Origin: Microbotryomycetes sp. JL201
Lineage: Eukaryota; Basidiomycota; Microbotryomycetes
NCBI GenBank assembly: GCA_033819885.1
Contig: JAQYUZ010000008.1
Location: 1-64,000 of the forward strand
Length of the DNA: 64,000 nt
Direction: 5' to 3'
Part shown: positions 45,510 through 57,268 of the stretch, piece after piece
How the letters are laid out: each line of letters starts with the position of its first letter
Position numbering within the stretch: position 1 is the stretch's first letter
Position numbers and translations under genes: made by a program
Notes under the pieces: model-generated
What the model was told of the DNA's origin: nothing
What the model saw: the letters and a program-made list of their open reading frames with translations, nothing else
Database searches by the model: none

Positions 45510-47380
45510 ATGCCATATAACCCCGAGACCGGCATTTATGCGACGCAGGACAAGGTCACAGTGCCTTTGGGCATGACTATCCCGGATTTCATGTTTGGCC
45601 ACGAGGACGCGTGCGGATCTGCGCCTCGACGACCTCGACGCGAGAACTCGACCTGGCTGATCGACAGCAAGACGGGCCGGACCTTGACCTTTGAAGACTG
45701 CAAGCGCAGGACAGGGAGCATCGCAAGAGCTTTCTACTCGATCGGCCTCGAGGAGGACCACACCTTGCTCATCTTCTCACCGAACGAGGTTGATTACCCC
45801 ACCTCAGTGTGGGCCGCACATCGTTTGTCGGCCGTCGTCTCTTGTGCCAATCCAGCGTATCAACCGGACGAGCTGAAATATCAAATCGACATTGGTGAGC
45901 ATGCGCACGCGCGAATAAATAGTCTCGCGAAAGATTACTGGTCGATTCGCCACATGCTCAGCGGCTGACAGCTCTCGCCCGACTTGCAGTTCACAAGCAC
46001 AACCCGGTCAAAGTCGTGCTCGTCCATCCGGACAGCTTGCTCAGAGGAATCGATGCCGTCAACAAGTCGAGCGTGCCGACTGCAAGCATAGTCCTCATCT
46101 GCAAACCTGACGAGTCGACAGATCCCAAAGCTGCAGACATTGCCAACAATTATCGCACGCTCGATGATTTGATCGCCGAATTGCAGTCGCTCGATCTGCC
46201 CCCGAGCAAGCGATTGTCGGAAGAAGAGTCGCGCACAAAGACTGCGTTTTACATCTTCTCATCTGGCACGACAGGCCTCCCAAAGGCGGTAAGGATCCCT
46301 CACAGAGCCCTCATCGCCAACGTACTACAGGCGCACGCCCATTGGGCCAAGACGATGCCGTTCGAGCCGTACGATTCCAAGACGAAGAAGGGCGACGTCG
46401 TGCTTGGCGCTCTCCCTTTTTACCACATTTATGGTCTCGTCGTCGTCATCCACTTGTCTTTGTACAGTGCTACGCCAGTCGTCGTCATGAACAAGTTTTC
46501 GTTGCCGTCATTGTTGCACAATATTCAAACGTACAGGCTTACGACGCTGTACGTCGTACCGCCAATGGCAATCATGCTCATCAAGAATGACACTTCAAAG
46601 TATGACCTGTCGAGCGTTACGAGGCTCATGGCAGGTGCGGCGCCGTTGACGGCCGAAACGGCAACGGCCATCGAGCGCAAATTTCCCAGCTGGACCTTTG
46701 GCCAAGGCTACGGACAGACAGAGACCTGTACGATCGTGACACTATTTGATGCGTCCGTTCCAGGTGGATTCCCGGGCGGTTCGGCTGGCAAGCTCGTGCC
46801 GAGCATTGAAGCAAAGATTGTCTCTCCAGAGGGCAAACCTCTACCTCCTGGCTCTGTGGGCGAGCTATGGAGCAGGTCGCCTAGCAACGCCCTCGAGTAC
46901 CTCGACAACGTTAAATCAACAAAGGAAACGTTTGACGATGAAGGATTCGTTCACACGGGCGACGAATGCAAGATTGACGAAAACGATTGGTTGTTTATTG
47001 TCGATCGCATCAAAGAGCTCATCAAGGTCAAAGGCTTCCAGGTCGCGCCGGCCGAGCTTGAAGGTCACTTGCTTGACCATCCGGACGTGCAAGACGTTTG
47101 CGTCATTGGTATTCAAGACGAGCGGGCTGGCGAGCGGCCAAAGGCGTACGTTCAATTGTCAGCTGCGGCCTTGGACAAGGTCAAGAGTGGCGGAGATGAT
47201 GCGAGCAAGCAGATTGCAGACAGCATCAAGCAACATGTCGCCAAACACAAGGTCGAGTACAAACGTCTAGCCGAAGTCGAATTCATTGAATCGATCCCGA
47301 AGACGCCGTCGGGCAAGTTGTTGAGACGTGACCTCCGGGCGAGGCACGCAGCAAAGACAAAAAGCAAGACAAGGTTGTAG
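45510..47380 (+). CDS. Acyl/aryl-CoA ligase, 4CL-like AMP-binding
   Basis: ANL-superfamily enzyme forming acyl-AMP and then acyl-CoA, most like 4-coumarate:CoA ligase-type and fungal phenylacetyl-CoA ligase-type proteins. Two exons with an intron from about 45895 to 45989 (GT-AG). It starts MPYNPETGIYATQDKVTVPL. Core motifs: YIFSSGTTGLPKAVRI (P-loop), PFYHIYGL, GYGQTETC, FVHTGDECKIDENDWLFIVD, RIKELIKVKGFQVAPAELEG and PKTPSGKLLRRDLR with the catalytic Lys. The end KSKTRL only weakly resembles a peroxisomal signal. Substrate is not predictable from sequence alone. Confidence 0.92.
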
Positions 47381-47705
47381 AGTGATGATATCTGATCATG
47401 TAATGGCAAAGATCAATGGACCTGATCCGTCGACCAATTGGGCAGATGTAGGCAGCAGGCTTTATCGTTAAAGTAAAGATCCACCAATACAAGTTAACTG
47501 ATCACTGCCGGGTTCAACATCGTACACTTTCAGCTCAGGTTAGAGATCGAGAGCTCCCGCGAACTGTGGCGAAGAACAGTGGCGACGTGATCATCGACGG
47601 ACATCAAGGTCCGGTCCGCGACCCTTCGGGCGAGATCGGACTGTTTGCTCGATCGCGAGAAGGGCTTCTTGGTAAAGTGCTCTTGTCTTATTCTCCTATC
47701 AAAAA
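47381..47705. other. Intergenic
   Basis: 325 bp between the ligase stop codon and the orphan start codon. A minus-strand open frame (47530-47805) lacks domain or splice support. No other feature seen. Confidence 0.5.
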
Positions 47706-48254
47706 ATGAGCATTGTTGCACCTTCGTACACATTGGCTCACTCAAACCAAGCTGCGTCTGATTCGAATTGCAACAGACACCCGAAGGAGACGCCACCGGT
47801 TGCAAGTCGCTATCGACAAAAGCCTATCCTCTCTCTCGTCACACCGAGCACGTCAGACAAATCGCACATCAAAGCTTCCATAGTAGCGTGTAGTCCGCTC
47901 CAGTCACCTACGTACGAGCTTGGTTCGCCACTCACGCGAGTGATCACCCGAGAAGACGATCTCGAAAAAACACATAGCACCGAGCTTGTCGAGCACGTTC
48001 CACCACTCGAAGAAAGGGGCGATGGAGCTAAACCCTTTCAATCACCGCTTTACGGATTCGGCGAACCGCTGTGTCGATGCTTGACCAGAACCGAGCCCGA
48101 GCGGAATATCAATCAAACGGTCACAACGAGATCCAGCTACGGAAGCAGTGCAAAAGCACTGGCACGAGGCACATCGCGGTCACGTAAACTCGCGTTCAGT
48201 TTGACGGGATTTGACGGATGCTGGAACGTGCTCCTTGCTTGGTTTGGAAGATGA
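47706..48254 (+). CDS. Orphan 182-aa protein with duplicated motif
   Basis: Single-exon frame starting at ATG 47706 after an A-rich stretch (aaaaaatg, a favourable context). It is Ser/Thr/Arg-rich and likely disordered. It holds two copies of one motif about 50 residues apart, PLQSPTYELGSPLTRVITR and PFQSPLYGFGEPLCRCLTR, consensus P-[LF]-Q-S-P-x-Y-x-[LF]-G-x-P-L-x-R-x-[IL]-T-R. The C-terminus turns hydrophobic (FSLTGFDGCWNVLLAWFG). I recognise no family. The internal duplication and clean start argue it is translated rather than a chance frame, but there is no independent support. Confidence 0.55.
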   Translation: MSIVAPSYTLAHSNQAASDSNCNRHPKETPPVASRYRQKPILSLVTPSTSDKSHIKASIVACSPLQSPTYELGSPLTRVITREDDLEKTHSTELVEHVPPLEERGDGAKPFQSPLYGFGEPLCRCLTRTEPERNINQTVTTRSSYGSSAKALARGTSRSRKLAFSLTGFDGCWNVLLAWFGR

Positions 48255-48305
48255 GGCATAGCAGTAGTTGAAAAAATGACAGCAATTTACAAAAGTCGGC
48301 GAAGT

Positions 48306-51300
48306 CTATAGCACTCCTTCCGGTATATCTTCGCATCCATCGAACGACAGAGGCTCGAATGCCTGCGGGGCGCAACGGTGATCAGGGCTAGACTTTCTGA
48401 AATGATATTGTAACGCACTGTGCCTTCTCCTTTGTAGAATTTGCCTGTGAGATACGAAGCTTGTCAGTACGAAACGAACCCAATAAAGCTCGGCGAGAGC
48501 AAACCGCACCGTTGAATTCGACTGTCAAGGTGACAACATGCTCTTGTCAGCAGTCATTCCGGCCACCATTTTCGCAAGTCGCTCACCCCAGTGCAACCGC
48601 AAAGCGTGCAAAAACGCTGACAAGCCTTCCATAACGCACAGAATGGCGACCGTCAACACGAACCACATGGCAAACATGACGACGGCAAAGACTACGCCGA
48701 GAACGCCGGTCATGCCAAACGCCTTTTCAAGCGTCATGTTCCACAGCACTTCAGACAATTGAGCGTGGGCGAGCGAGAGAGCCCACAGGCGAAGGTACGA
48801 AGCCGTGTTCGAGATGCAGCCAAGACAAAACTCGATCGTGTCTGCCAAGACCATGTCAGCTCCGTATACTTCGAGTCACTGTTGCGTGAGAGACTCACGA
48901 ATGATTTGATGAATCACGTGCTCGCTCATGTCAAACTCGTGCTCCTCATCCATTTCTTCCGCGACGGTGTGTCCTTGTCCTTGAGTTTCTCCGTCGTCGT
49001 CCTCAGAACCAGACAACAGGCCGCCGTTGCCGCCGTTGACGTTGCCAGACAAGCCTTGGTAACCTTGCTCTTTGATCTTTTGATGTTCGCGGTACATCAA
49101 GTACGGCTTGGTGCACAGCATCCAAGGAACGCAAACGAATGCGATCAAGAGGAGTAGGACTTGCACGAAAGCCTGGCCAGGGTACAGTTGCTCGCTAGCC
49201 TCGACCGAGCCCGGCGACAAAAACATCTTGATGAGCATGTTGAGCAAGTTTGGGGGGTTGCGACCGACGGCTTCCCAATCGACCGACCATTTGTAGCTGG
49301 TAGCAAACAGTTCAGCGGGAAATACCAGAAAACGTCAAATGGCTCACATGATGCAAATGACGAGATAGCCGAAGATCGACTCCATAAAGAGAATTTGCGG
49401 CAAAAACTCTGCCCAGATGTACTCGGGGTGTCCGGAATGCAAGTGGTTGAGCACGTTCAAGCAGATGGCAGACGTCATCTGTTCGTGCTGTCGTCAGCGT
49501 GATTTCAGCGTTTTCTGGTGACGAGACAATACGCACGTGAATGACACCAATCACGACACTCATTTTCATCTTGAGCGAGTTGGTAAAAATGAGAGAGTTG
49601 TCTGCGCCATGCCATGCCGGGTCGAGACCAAACGGGTACCGATTGTCGGTTTGAATCGCCTGCACTGCTGTGCCCTCTTCAAAGTCTGTCGGCCACCTAA
49701 ATTGTGACGGGGCCATGTTGAGCGACAACGAAAAGATGTCGTTGTACATGAACCCGGTGAAGACAGCGAAGGCTCCCATGAGCACGATGATGTATCTGCC
49801 CGAGAAAAACGTATCGAAAATCTGCGAGAACGATTATTAGTGCGTCTCTCGCCGGCAGATCAAGTGTACGGACCTCGTTGCCAGTACCCTTTTTGAATCG
49901 CTTTTCGATCATGATGAGCGAGAGTGCTGAAAAGAACATGATCAAGCCATGTCCAATGTCGCCAAACATGATGGCGAACAAAAACGGGAACGTGATGACA
50001 GTGAACAGGCCAGGATTGACTTCTTGGTATGAAGCCATGCCGTATGCGTCAATGATCGTCTGGAATCCGTTCGTGAACCGATTTGTGCGGTGGAACGTCG
50101 GCGGGTTCTTATGAGTTCGCAACTCGTGCAAGATGGCCGACACACTGTAGCCGGCGTTCTCCTACGAACGAAAGAGTATTGAGTGTGTCGAACCTTGCGA
50201 AACGTGTCTTCACTCACTGATGCACGCCTGAGCGCAGATTGAACGTTGGGAATGTCGCGCGTAGGCACCCATCCTTCGGCAACGAGCGTCTTTCGGCCTT
50301 GATCCCACTGCCACAAGTTCAATGTCGTATAAATTACCTTTTCCTTCTGCACTACGGCCCACCATGCCGAGATATGTTCGGCGATTTTCAAGAGTTCGGC
50401 ACGCCTGGTCTGATTCGTATTGTACAGAACCGAGTTGAGGTCTTCGATGCGAGACGTGACTTCGCGCAACTTGTCCTCGCGCTTGTCGGCATTCGAATCG
50501 ATCGGAAAGAGAGTGGCGCCCATGGCTGCAATAGGTTGTCAGCATCAGTCGGAACTTGCAGTTTTTCGAGGCAATGCTTGCATTCTGCAATTTTGCGGAT
50601 CTTGTCGAGCAGATCTTGGCCATGCGCAAAGATGACGAACGCGTTCTTTCGCAGCTTCTTCTCCTCGCCCGCCGCCGAGCTGCCTGGATCGGCCGTCGGA
50701 ACAGGCAGAACCGAGTCGTCGATCTCGGCGTACTGTAAAGCAGTTGCAAATCAGCATACAAGTCTGATGCACAATTCGGCAAAAGTCATGTGCTTACGTT
50801 CATGTACAAGTTGCCTCGAAGAACGCGCCACAGCACACGCTCAAACGTTGCCATTCGTGCGCGGTCAATTGTGCCAGCCACGAACCTGCGCGCGAGTGAT
50901 ATGACTGAGTGAACCGATAGTGCGCGAGTGACTTGCGAGCGGCTCACTCTAGCTCGAAACCTCCGAAACCTGATTCGCCACTCCCCGCTGGTGCCTCTAC
51001 GTCGCCAAGCAACGGCGCGTCTGGGTCGTCAAAGCTAGACCTGATCTCGTTTGTCCTTGTTGATGCGTCTGCAAAAAAGCCGTCCGTTTCCCTGAGAACT
51101 TGGCGGGCCTCTTCGAGCTCTAAGGCGCGCTTCTCGAGACTCTCGAAGCTGCTGTTCATGGCCGCGACGCGCTGTTCTGACTCTGACAGTTTCTGGTCGA
51201 GCTCGTCCATGGCCTGTGGACCTGACCTGCCTGCGAGAAGTGGTCTCGTGTCGTCAAAGGGCCTGATGGAGATCTGCTGTGCCTTTATCTGCTGCGTCAG

Positions 51301-51690
51301 GAACCGGAGTCGGCGCTCTGCCTCGTCGCAGCGCCTGATCTGAGCGACGTAGGTGCGCTGGAATGGTGTCACATCTGGATTCAAATCCTTGAACTGTATG
51401 CGCTCGAGCTCGCCGAGCTCTTCGACGACGGCGTGCGCTTGGTCGATGGGCACGTACAGCTGAACGGCGGCGGCGAGCGAGTGTCAGTGCGCGAGCTTGT
51501 CGAGGGCGAGGTGCAGTCGCGTGGAACGTACTTGTACGAGTGACATTTGCTCGCTGCCTGCTCGGCGAGTGGCGCACAAGACGAGGCAACAACGTCAGCG
51601 TCAGCGTCAGCGCACGCACGCACGTTGCACTTGCCGGTCGCAGTGTCAGCGTGGCGACTTACGGAGCAGACTCGGGTACTGAGACACCAT
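48306..51690 (-). CDS. VPH1: V-type H+-ATPase subunit a (Vph1/Stv1)
   Basis: Membrane a-subunit of the Vo sector, carrying protons through the vacuolar ATPase. The start is ATG 51690: exon 1 (51663-51690, [10 protein letters not shown]) joins across intron 51558-51662 to SEQMSLVQ, then [20 protein letters not shown]. Family landmarks: [28 protein letters not shown]-like [58 protein letters not shown], and [20 protein letters not shown] with the essential transmembrane Arg of helix 7. The true C-terminus ([27 protein letters not shown]) comes from two further short exons after RLHWVEFN, stop 48306-48308. Around eight transmembrane helices. An acidic loop ([15 protein letters not shown]) lies between the later ones. 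Confidence 0.94.
51592..51623. repeat. Microsatellite in V-ATPase first intron
   Basis: Tandem gcgtca units followed by three cgca units, inside the first intron (51558-51662) of the V-ATPase a-subunit gene. Confidence 0.85.
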
Positions 51691-51740
51691 CGTGCCTGGT
51701 ACACACACGCGCAAAGGCGTGAGGCGTGGGCTCGGGGCAA

Positions 51741-51762
51741 GCAGGCAGGCAGGCAGGCAGGC
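51741..51762. repeat. Tetranucleotide (CAGG)n microsatellite
   Basis: About five and a half copies of gcag/cagg between the divergent start codons of V-ATPase subunit a (51690) and eIF3l (51896), thus in their shared promoter or in a 5' UTR. Confidence 0.9.
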
Positions 51763-51895
51763 GTGTCGACGCTCGGCCGAGCCGCAATCGCCTCCTGTCT
51801 TTGGGCTCGCTCGCGCCGACGAACAGCACGCGCGATTACAGTTGGCCAAACGCGCACTCGCAGAGCACACACCGCGCAGCGCACGTGTTTCAAGA

Positions 51896-54443
51896 ATGGC
51901 TGCCGTCACCCAGCAGCAATACCAATCCTTTGGCGAGGACGAAGAGTACGTGTTTGCAGAAGGCGAGGCCGTCTTTGGCGTCCAAGGCGAAGTGTACGAC
52001 GGCCAGTACAACGAGCAAGACTCTGGTAAGCTATCTACAGCTTATTCTCACCCTCTCGACCCCTGCCAAGCGCACGAACGAGCTGCCGCTCAAAGGCACA
52101 GCAAGGCCACACCGCGAGCAAAAAGTCGCGTCCATGAGCGCGCAAAGCTGAAGCAACGAGACGCCTCCTTGCCCGCGCGACGACACTGGTCGCCCATCTG
52201 GACCCGCTCGCGCGTCTTCTCGAGTTGCTCCAAAGCGCCGACTGGCGCCTCTCGCGACGAGCACGCTCGCTGACGGCTGTCCTCCCTGCGCACACCCATG
52301 CAGAGCAATATGCGCAACAGCAGCGCGTGGCAGAAGCAGCAGCGCTGCAAGCACAAGCTCTCGAGGCACTCGCAAGCGTACCAGAGCCCGTCAAAAAGTA
52401 CATCATCCATTTGTACTCGCTGCTCAACTACCCGACACCCGCTTTGGGCGAGATCCAGGCGGCGTACGAGCAGGTGCGCGCACTGCAAGGCTTCAGGCAG
52501 CATCTCGTACCTTCGTGCTCATGTCTGCCTCTGGATATGCACAGGGCTGGAATCGATTGACGGAAAAGTACTTTAGCAAGACGGAATGGCCCGAGGCAGA
52601 GGTCATCGCACCGCTCGTCAACCATGGTATGTCGCGTACATTCTTTTCATGCCGGTACTCACTCAAAAGACGGCCTCGCCTTTGCAGATGAGCTGTTTTT
52701 GACACTGTATCGCGAGCTGTACTTCCGCCATGGTGAGATTTGGCTGTTCATACTCGTGACCGACAAGCCCGTCGCTTACCGTCTGCGTGGTTTCAAAAGT
52801 CTACGCTCACCTGCAGCCCGACATTGACGACCGCATCGCATCGTATGAGAATTACTGTCAACTGTTCAACATCATCTTGAACTCGCCCGGGCCTGTGCCG
52901 CTCGCGCTCCCAATTGATTGGCTCTACAACATGTGCGTGCTTTCATCGTCAAATTATGGATGAATTCTGAAACTTGCTCCGCGCAGCATCGACGAGTTCG
53001 TGTACCAGTACACGTCTTTTACCCTGTGGCGAACAAAGGTCGCAGGCAAGACCGACGAGGAGAAGCAAATTTTGGCCGAATCCGGTCAAATTTGGTCATG
53101 CTACTCTGTGCTGAACGTTTTGTACTCGCTCCTGCAAAAATCAAAGGTGCAGGACCAACTTCGCGCCGCGCAGAACGGTGAAGACACGGAGTCAGTCGCC
53201 TTTAAAGCGCTCACGGGAGCGCGCCAGCTACTGATGCATGCACTTTTGCAGGTCCACTGCTGGTGAATACGGCGCTATCCCGCTCTACTATCATCTCGGA
53301 TACTTTTCAATCCTCGGCCTGCTCCGAGTGCACGTCCTTCTCGGCGACTACACTCTGGCGCTGCAAATGCTCGAGGGTATCGACCTGAACAAGAAGGCTC
53401 TTTTTACCAGGGTCACATCGGCACACGTTTCAGTATACTACTACGCTGGCTTCTCGTACTTGATGCTTGGCCGCTATCCTGACGCGATCCGGGCTTTCTC
53501 GCACATCCTGTTCTTTGTGCTTCGATTGAAGCACTTCCAACGTGGCTCGCAATTTGATCAGGTGCGATTCGCAACTGTTCAAGGGTGGAGCGTCTGCTGA
53601 CCCGACCGTGTTGAGCAGATCAACAAGACGGCCGACCGGATGTACGCGCTGCTGGCGGTGTGCCAAGCATTGTGCCCGACAAAGGTCGACGAGGGCATCT
53701 CCACCGCTATGAAGGAAAAGTTCGGCGAACAGTACGGAAAGATGGTCCGGGGTGGCGAAGACAGTTTGCCTGCGTTCCAGGAAATGTTTGTGCACGGCGC
53801 TCCACGCTTCATCTCTCCGAACCCTCCGCCATACGAGACCGAGTCGCAGGATGCGCTGAGCGCATACGCCAACCTCCCCGACGCGTCAGCGCACCAATTG
53901 TCATTGTTCCTTGCGGCGGTCAAGCCTCAGCTGACCAACGCGACCTTGAGGTCGTTCTTGAGGCTTTACACAACACTTGGCACTGACAAGCTGGCAAGCT
54001 TTTTGGGCGTCGAGGAGGAAAAGGCACTCGAGATGCTCATGGTGGCAAAGGGCGCTGCGCGCAAGGTGACGTGGGTTCAAGGCGGGTTGCTCGACGGCGA
54101 GGTTGTCGGCGTCAGCGACATCAACTTTGGTATCGAGGATGTGAGTGTTTTTCTCGTGATGCGTGATATTCATTTGTCAAGTACTGACTGCATTCCTTGA
54201 CTCCCGATTGCTGAGCAGGGTCACTTGACGGTTGCGCAATCGACAACTTCACGGCGGTACGGCGAGTTCTTTTTGCGCCACGGTCAAAAATTCGCCGACG
54301 TGTATGACAACTTGCACGCCAAGCCTCTGCCATTGCCGAAAGGTGCGAAGAAGGAGACCGGAGTGCCAAGCTCTGTCGCAACGGGCAACAAGCCGAGCCA
54401 GTCTTCTGCAAAGCCGGCCTGGAGCAGTGCTGCAAAAGCATGA
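51896..54443 (+). CDS. eIF3 subunit L
   Basis: PCI-domain core subunit of translation initiation factor 3, absent from budding yeast but common in other fungi. Starts [20 protein letters not shown]. Family motifs: [132 protein letters not shown] and the PCI region [15 protein letters not shown] with [16 protein letters not shown]. It ends [20 protein letters not shown] with an Ala/Lys tail. Many GT-AG introns, for example removing the junk frame after GEDTE (gtcagt donor). Length about 600 aa fits the family. Confidence 0.93.
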
Positions 54444-54610
54444 GGGGAGGGACATTCCTAAAAATGTGATAGATGTTGCAAGATCGCACGCATACGACTA
54501 TATTTTTGATGCTTTCCGGCTGCCTCGTCGGTTCAGAGCGCGATGAAACAAAAGGGGCCACGCGGTCGACCGCTGGGCCTGCTCTGCACTTTGCTCGGCT
54601 GCCGCAAACG

Positions 54611-57014
54611 ATGCAGGCCGGCCCTGTGGTTGTCGATGAAGTGATCGACCAGGCTCGTGTGCTTGTCGCCTTGCCTGACAACCATGAAGACGCATTGGCG
54701 ATCGAGGGTGCGCCATCGGGTGCAACGGATGATGACAACGAGACGACGCCCCTGCTCGCCAATCGCATCCCACGAGACCCGTTCACGACATCGAGGTCAT
54801 CCAGAGACACAACGTCGTTCCGTCCTCGACCTGCATGGTCAGTCGCTCATGCCTACAAAGCCGAAGGGCTCGCTATCAACGACATGACATAAATGCAGGG
54901 CACTTTTCCCGATTTTCCTTTTCACGGTCTTCAACGGTGCCAGCATGAGCGTGTTACTTGAAATTTTGAACTTGGCAAGTCGTCAGCCAGTCCGGTATGT
55001 CAGTCGCTCGAACAGATATTAACTTGGATCGCGCCGGTCTTCGTCTCTTGTAGGTAGCATGTCGCACTGTCGACCCCGAGCACGCAGGGACGGCGAACAT
55101 GACATCGATCAATGGCCTGTCTCTCCTTCTACCTATTCCTGCGCCAACGTACAAATACTTTCTCGGTCTGAGACTCGCCGCGCCACCAGACAAAGAGTGG
55201 GCCGACCAATGCAGGCAGTCTGTCGCTGTACAGAAAGCAGCTGCAACGTTGAGTATGTCAAACTCGGCGACGAATATCGTACAGATTTCCCCAGACCGGG
55301 TCTTGACGTCCCAAACCAGTCACGCAGCTTACCATGCTCGGAGGAGCTCTCGGCGGGGCAACGCTCGCCTACTGGGGTTCAAAATCAGACAGACTTGGGC
55401 GAGTCGCTGTGCTCAGGATCACAGTCTTTGCACAACTCATCGGGTCGCTGGGCGTCATTCTGTGAGGCGCCAGAGCTGATTTGGTCTCGAACACAAAGCA
55501 CTGAAGCCATTATCAGTCTGGTGACATTCCCCGAATATTTTGGCGCAGGATGGTGTGCTGTCGGTATCGCAATTGATGGCCTTTTGGGCGGAGAAGTAGC
55601 GACAGGGGTTCTACTATCAGCGTACCTAGCCGACTGTGCCCCAGAGGGATCGCGCGCACAAGTCTTTTCCGTCTCTGAAGCTTTCTACTACGGCGGCTTG
55701 GCTTTAGGCCCAACCTTGGGTCAGCCTGAATCGAAAGTCGTTCGAGCTCTTGCTAAACAAATTCTATTCGTGGCAGGTTCGTGGGCGTACAGCGCTACAG
55801 GACTGTTGCTTTTGCCACATTACTGCAGTTTCATGTTCTTTCTGGTGTGGCTCGTTTGTTTGTCGACGATCGTTCCAGAGTCAATGTCAGAGTCACAACG
55901 CAAAGAAGAGCGCCGCAAAGCCAAAGAACAAGCTGTCGAGCAAGCTCGCTTGCGCTCGACCGAGGAACAGCAGTGGAAGGACGCAGGGCATAACATCATG
56001 ACTATGCGAGTCTTGCGCCTGCTTAAAGCTCCTTTCGCATTGCTAGCACCGCTCGCCATCTTGCTTCCTCGCCCTGTGCAGCCCGAGGATGACACCAGTC
56101 TTGAAGACCAACCATTACTGCCCGTGACGGATACGAAAGCAAAAAAGGACTGGCGCTTGACCCTTGTCGCGATCGCTTATGGGCTCTTTATGATTGTTCC
56201 AGGCCTTGTGAGCAGGGATCGCGCGATGCATAGACAAAGGAACAAGTCAATCTTGACGACTTGCGTGCAGATGAACGTCAAAATTCTTTACACACGCCGC
56301 GCGTTCGACTGGGGTCCAGTAGAGTCAGTCTGGGCCATCGCTACCTTCCCACAATATCAACTTATAATTTGGTCATGCGCAGAACGGGCTATTTTATAAC
56401 ATTTCTGGCCGTCTGCAAGCTTGTCGGCCTGTTGATGATTGTTCCGCTCGCGACTCGGATGCTCAAATGGATCAGAAGCAAGTCAGTCGATCCAACGCGG
56501 CGGACCAGTAAGGATGGCGAGAACACTACCCCACAGCAAGACCGTGCTTCGTATATTGAGCATTTGCATGCTGCTGGTGAGTTTGTCTGTCTGCCTCTGC
56601 TTGCGCCACAGTTCTTGATGGTCTGATGCGGCCGTTGGTTGCCCAGAACTTGATCTGACGCTCGCGAAAGCTTCGATCGTGACAATGATGTTGGCGTACA
56701 TTGTCCCATCTGTCCCTCGGCCTCGGACTTCGTCGCGTTTCCTGTTTGGAAGCGGTGTGGCAAGTCTCGCCGCGGCCGCCTCTCCAGCTCTTCAATCCCT
56801 TGCAGTGTCTCTCGCGCGCCGTCGCGAGAGTGGACAAGTTCTCGCGTCGCTCTCAGTCTTGATTAGCTTGTCGGTCCAGTTTGTCGGTCCTCCGCTGTTC
56901 GCTTGCATCTACGTGGCCATCGTCGAACGTTGGCCCGAAGCCGTGTTTGCTGTCGCTGCCGCGTGGATTCTGAGCTCGCTCGTACCGCTGTTGTGTGTCA
57001 GACTCGGCCGTTAG
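54611..57014 (+). CDS. Major facilitator superfamily transporter
   Basis: Twelve-helix-type MFS permease related to the tetracycline-resistance/DHA1-like group (Zrc- or Hiat-like fungal members), membrane-located; substrate unknown. Start ATG 54611 gives a cytosolic acidic N-terminus with TTPLLANRIPRDPF. TM1 follows in ALFPIFLFTVFNGASMSV. A motif A-like loop reads GGATLAYWGSKSDRLGRV. Other helices: TVFAQLIGSLGVI, LLGGEVATGVLLSAYLADC, APEGSRAQVFSVSEAFYYGG and LALGPTLGS. A long cytosolic loop (EERRKAKEQAVEQARLRSTE) separates the two halves. The second half includes FLAVCKLVGLLMIVPLATRM and QFVGPPLFACIYVAIVERW. Numerous small introns. Stop at 57014. Confidence 0.87.
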
Positions 57015-57268
57015 CTTTCCGTCTATGGGAGAGGTTGTTATTAATAGTCAGGATGCGATTCAATTTTTCGGGAGGTGGCGCTGTAGGCGCAATTGCATAA
57101 CTAATGGATTTGGTCAAGCGAAGGAAAGAGAGCAGAGTGATTGGATGTAGTACGGCGATACATCTTCGCGTGTATGATAAGCATGCCAGGATGCGATCAC
57201 GTGTTTTGACACGCGCACGCGTTCGTTCGACGTCCCGCGAGCTTGGCTTGCTGAACGACCACGTCACC

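Noticed and set aside
51547-52273. Overlapping frames around the V-ATPase/eIF3l divergent region
   Set aside because: Arg/Ala-rich GC-driven frames over repeats, introns and 5' UTR; none has a domain.
45510-57014. Possible biosynthetic cluster (CoA ligase plus MFS transporter)
   Set aside because: Separated by housekeeping genes (V-ATPase, eIF3l) with no synthase, P450 or oxidoreductase nearby.
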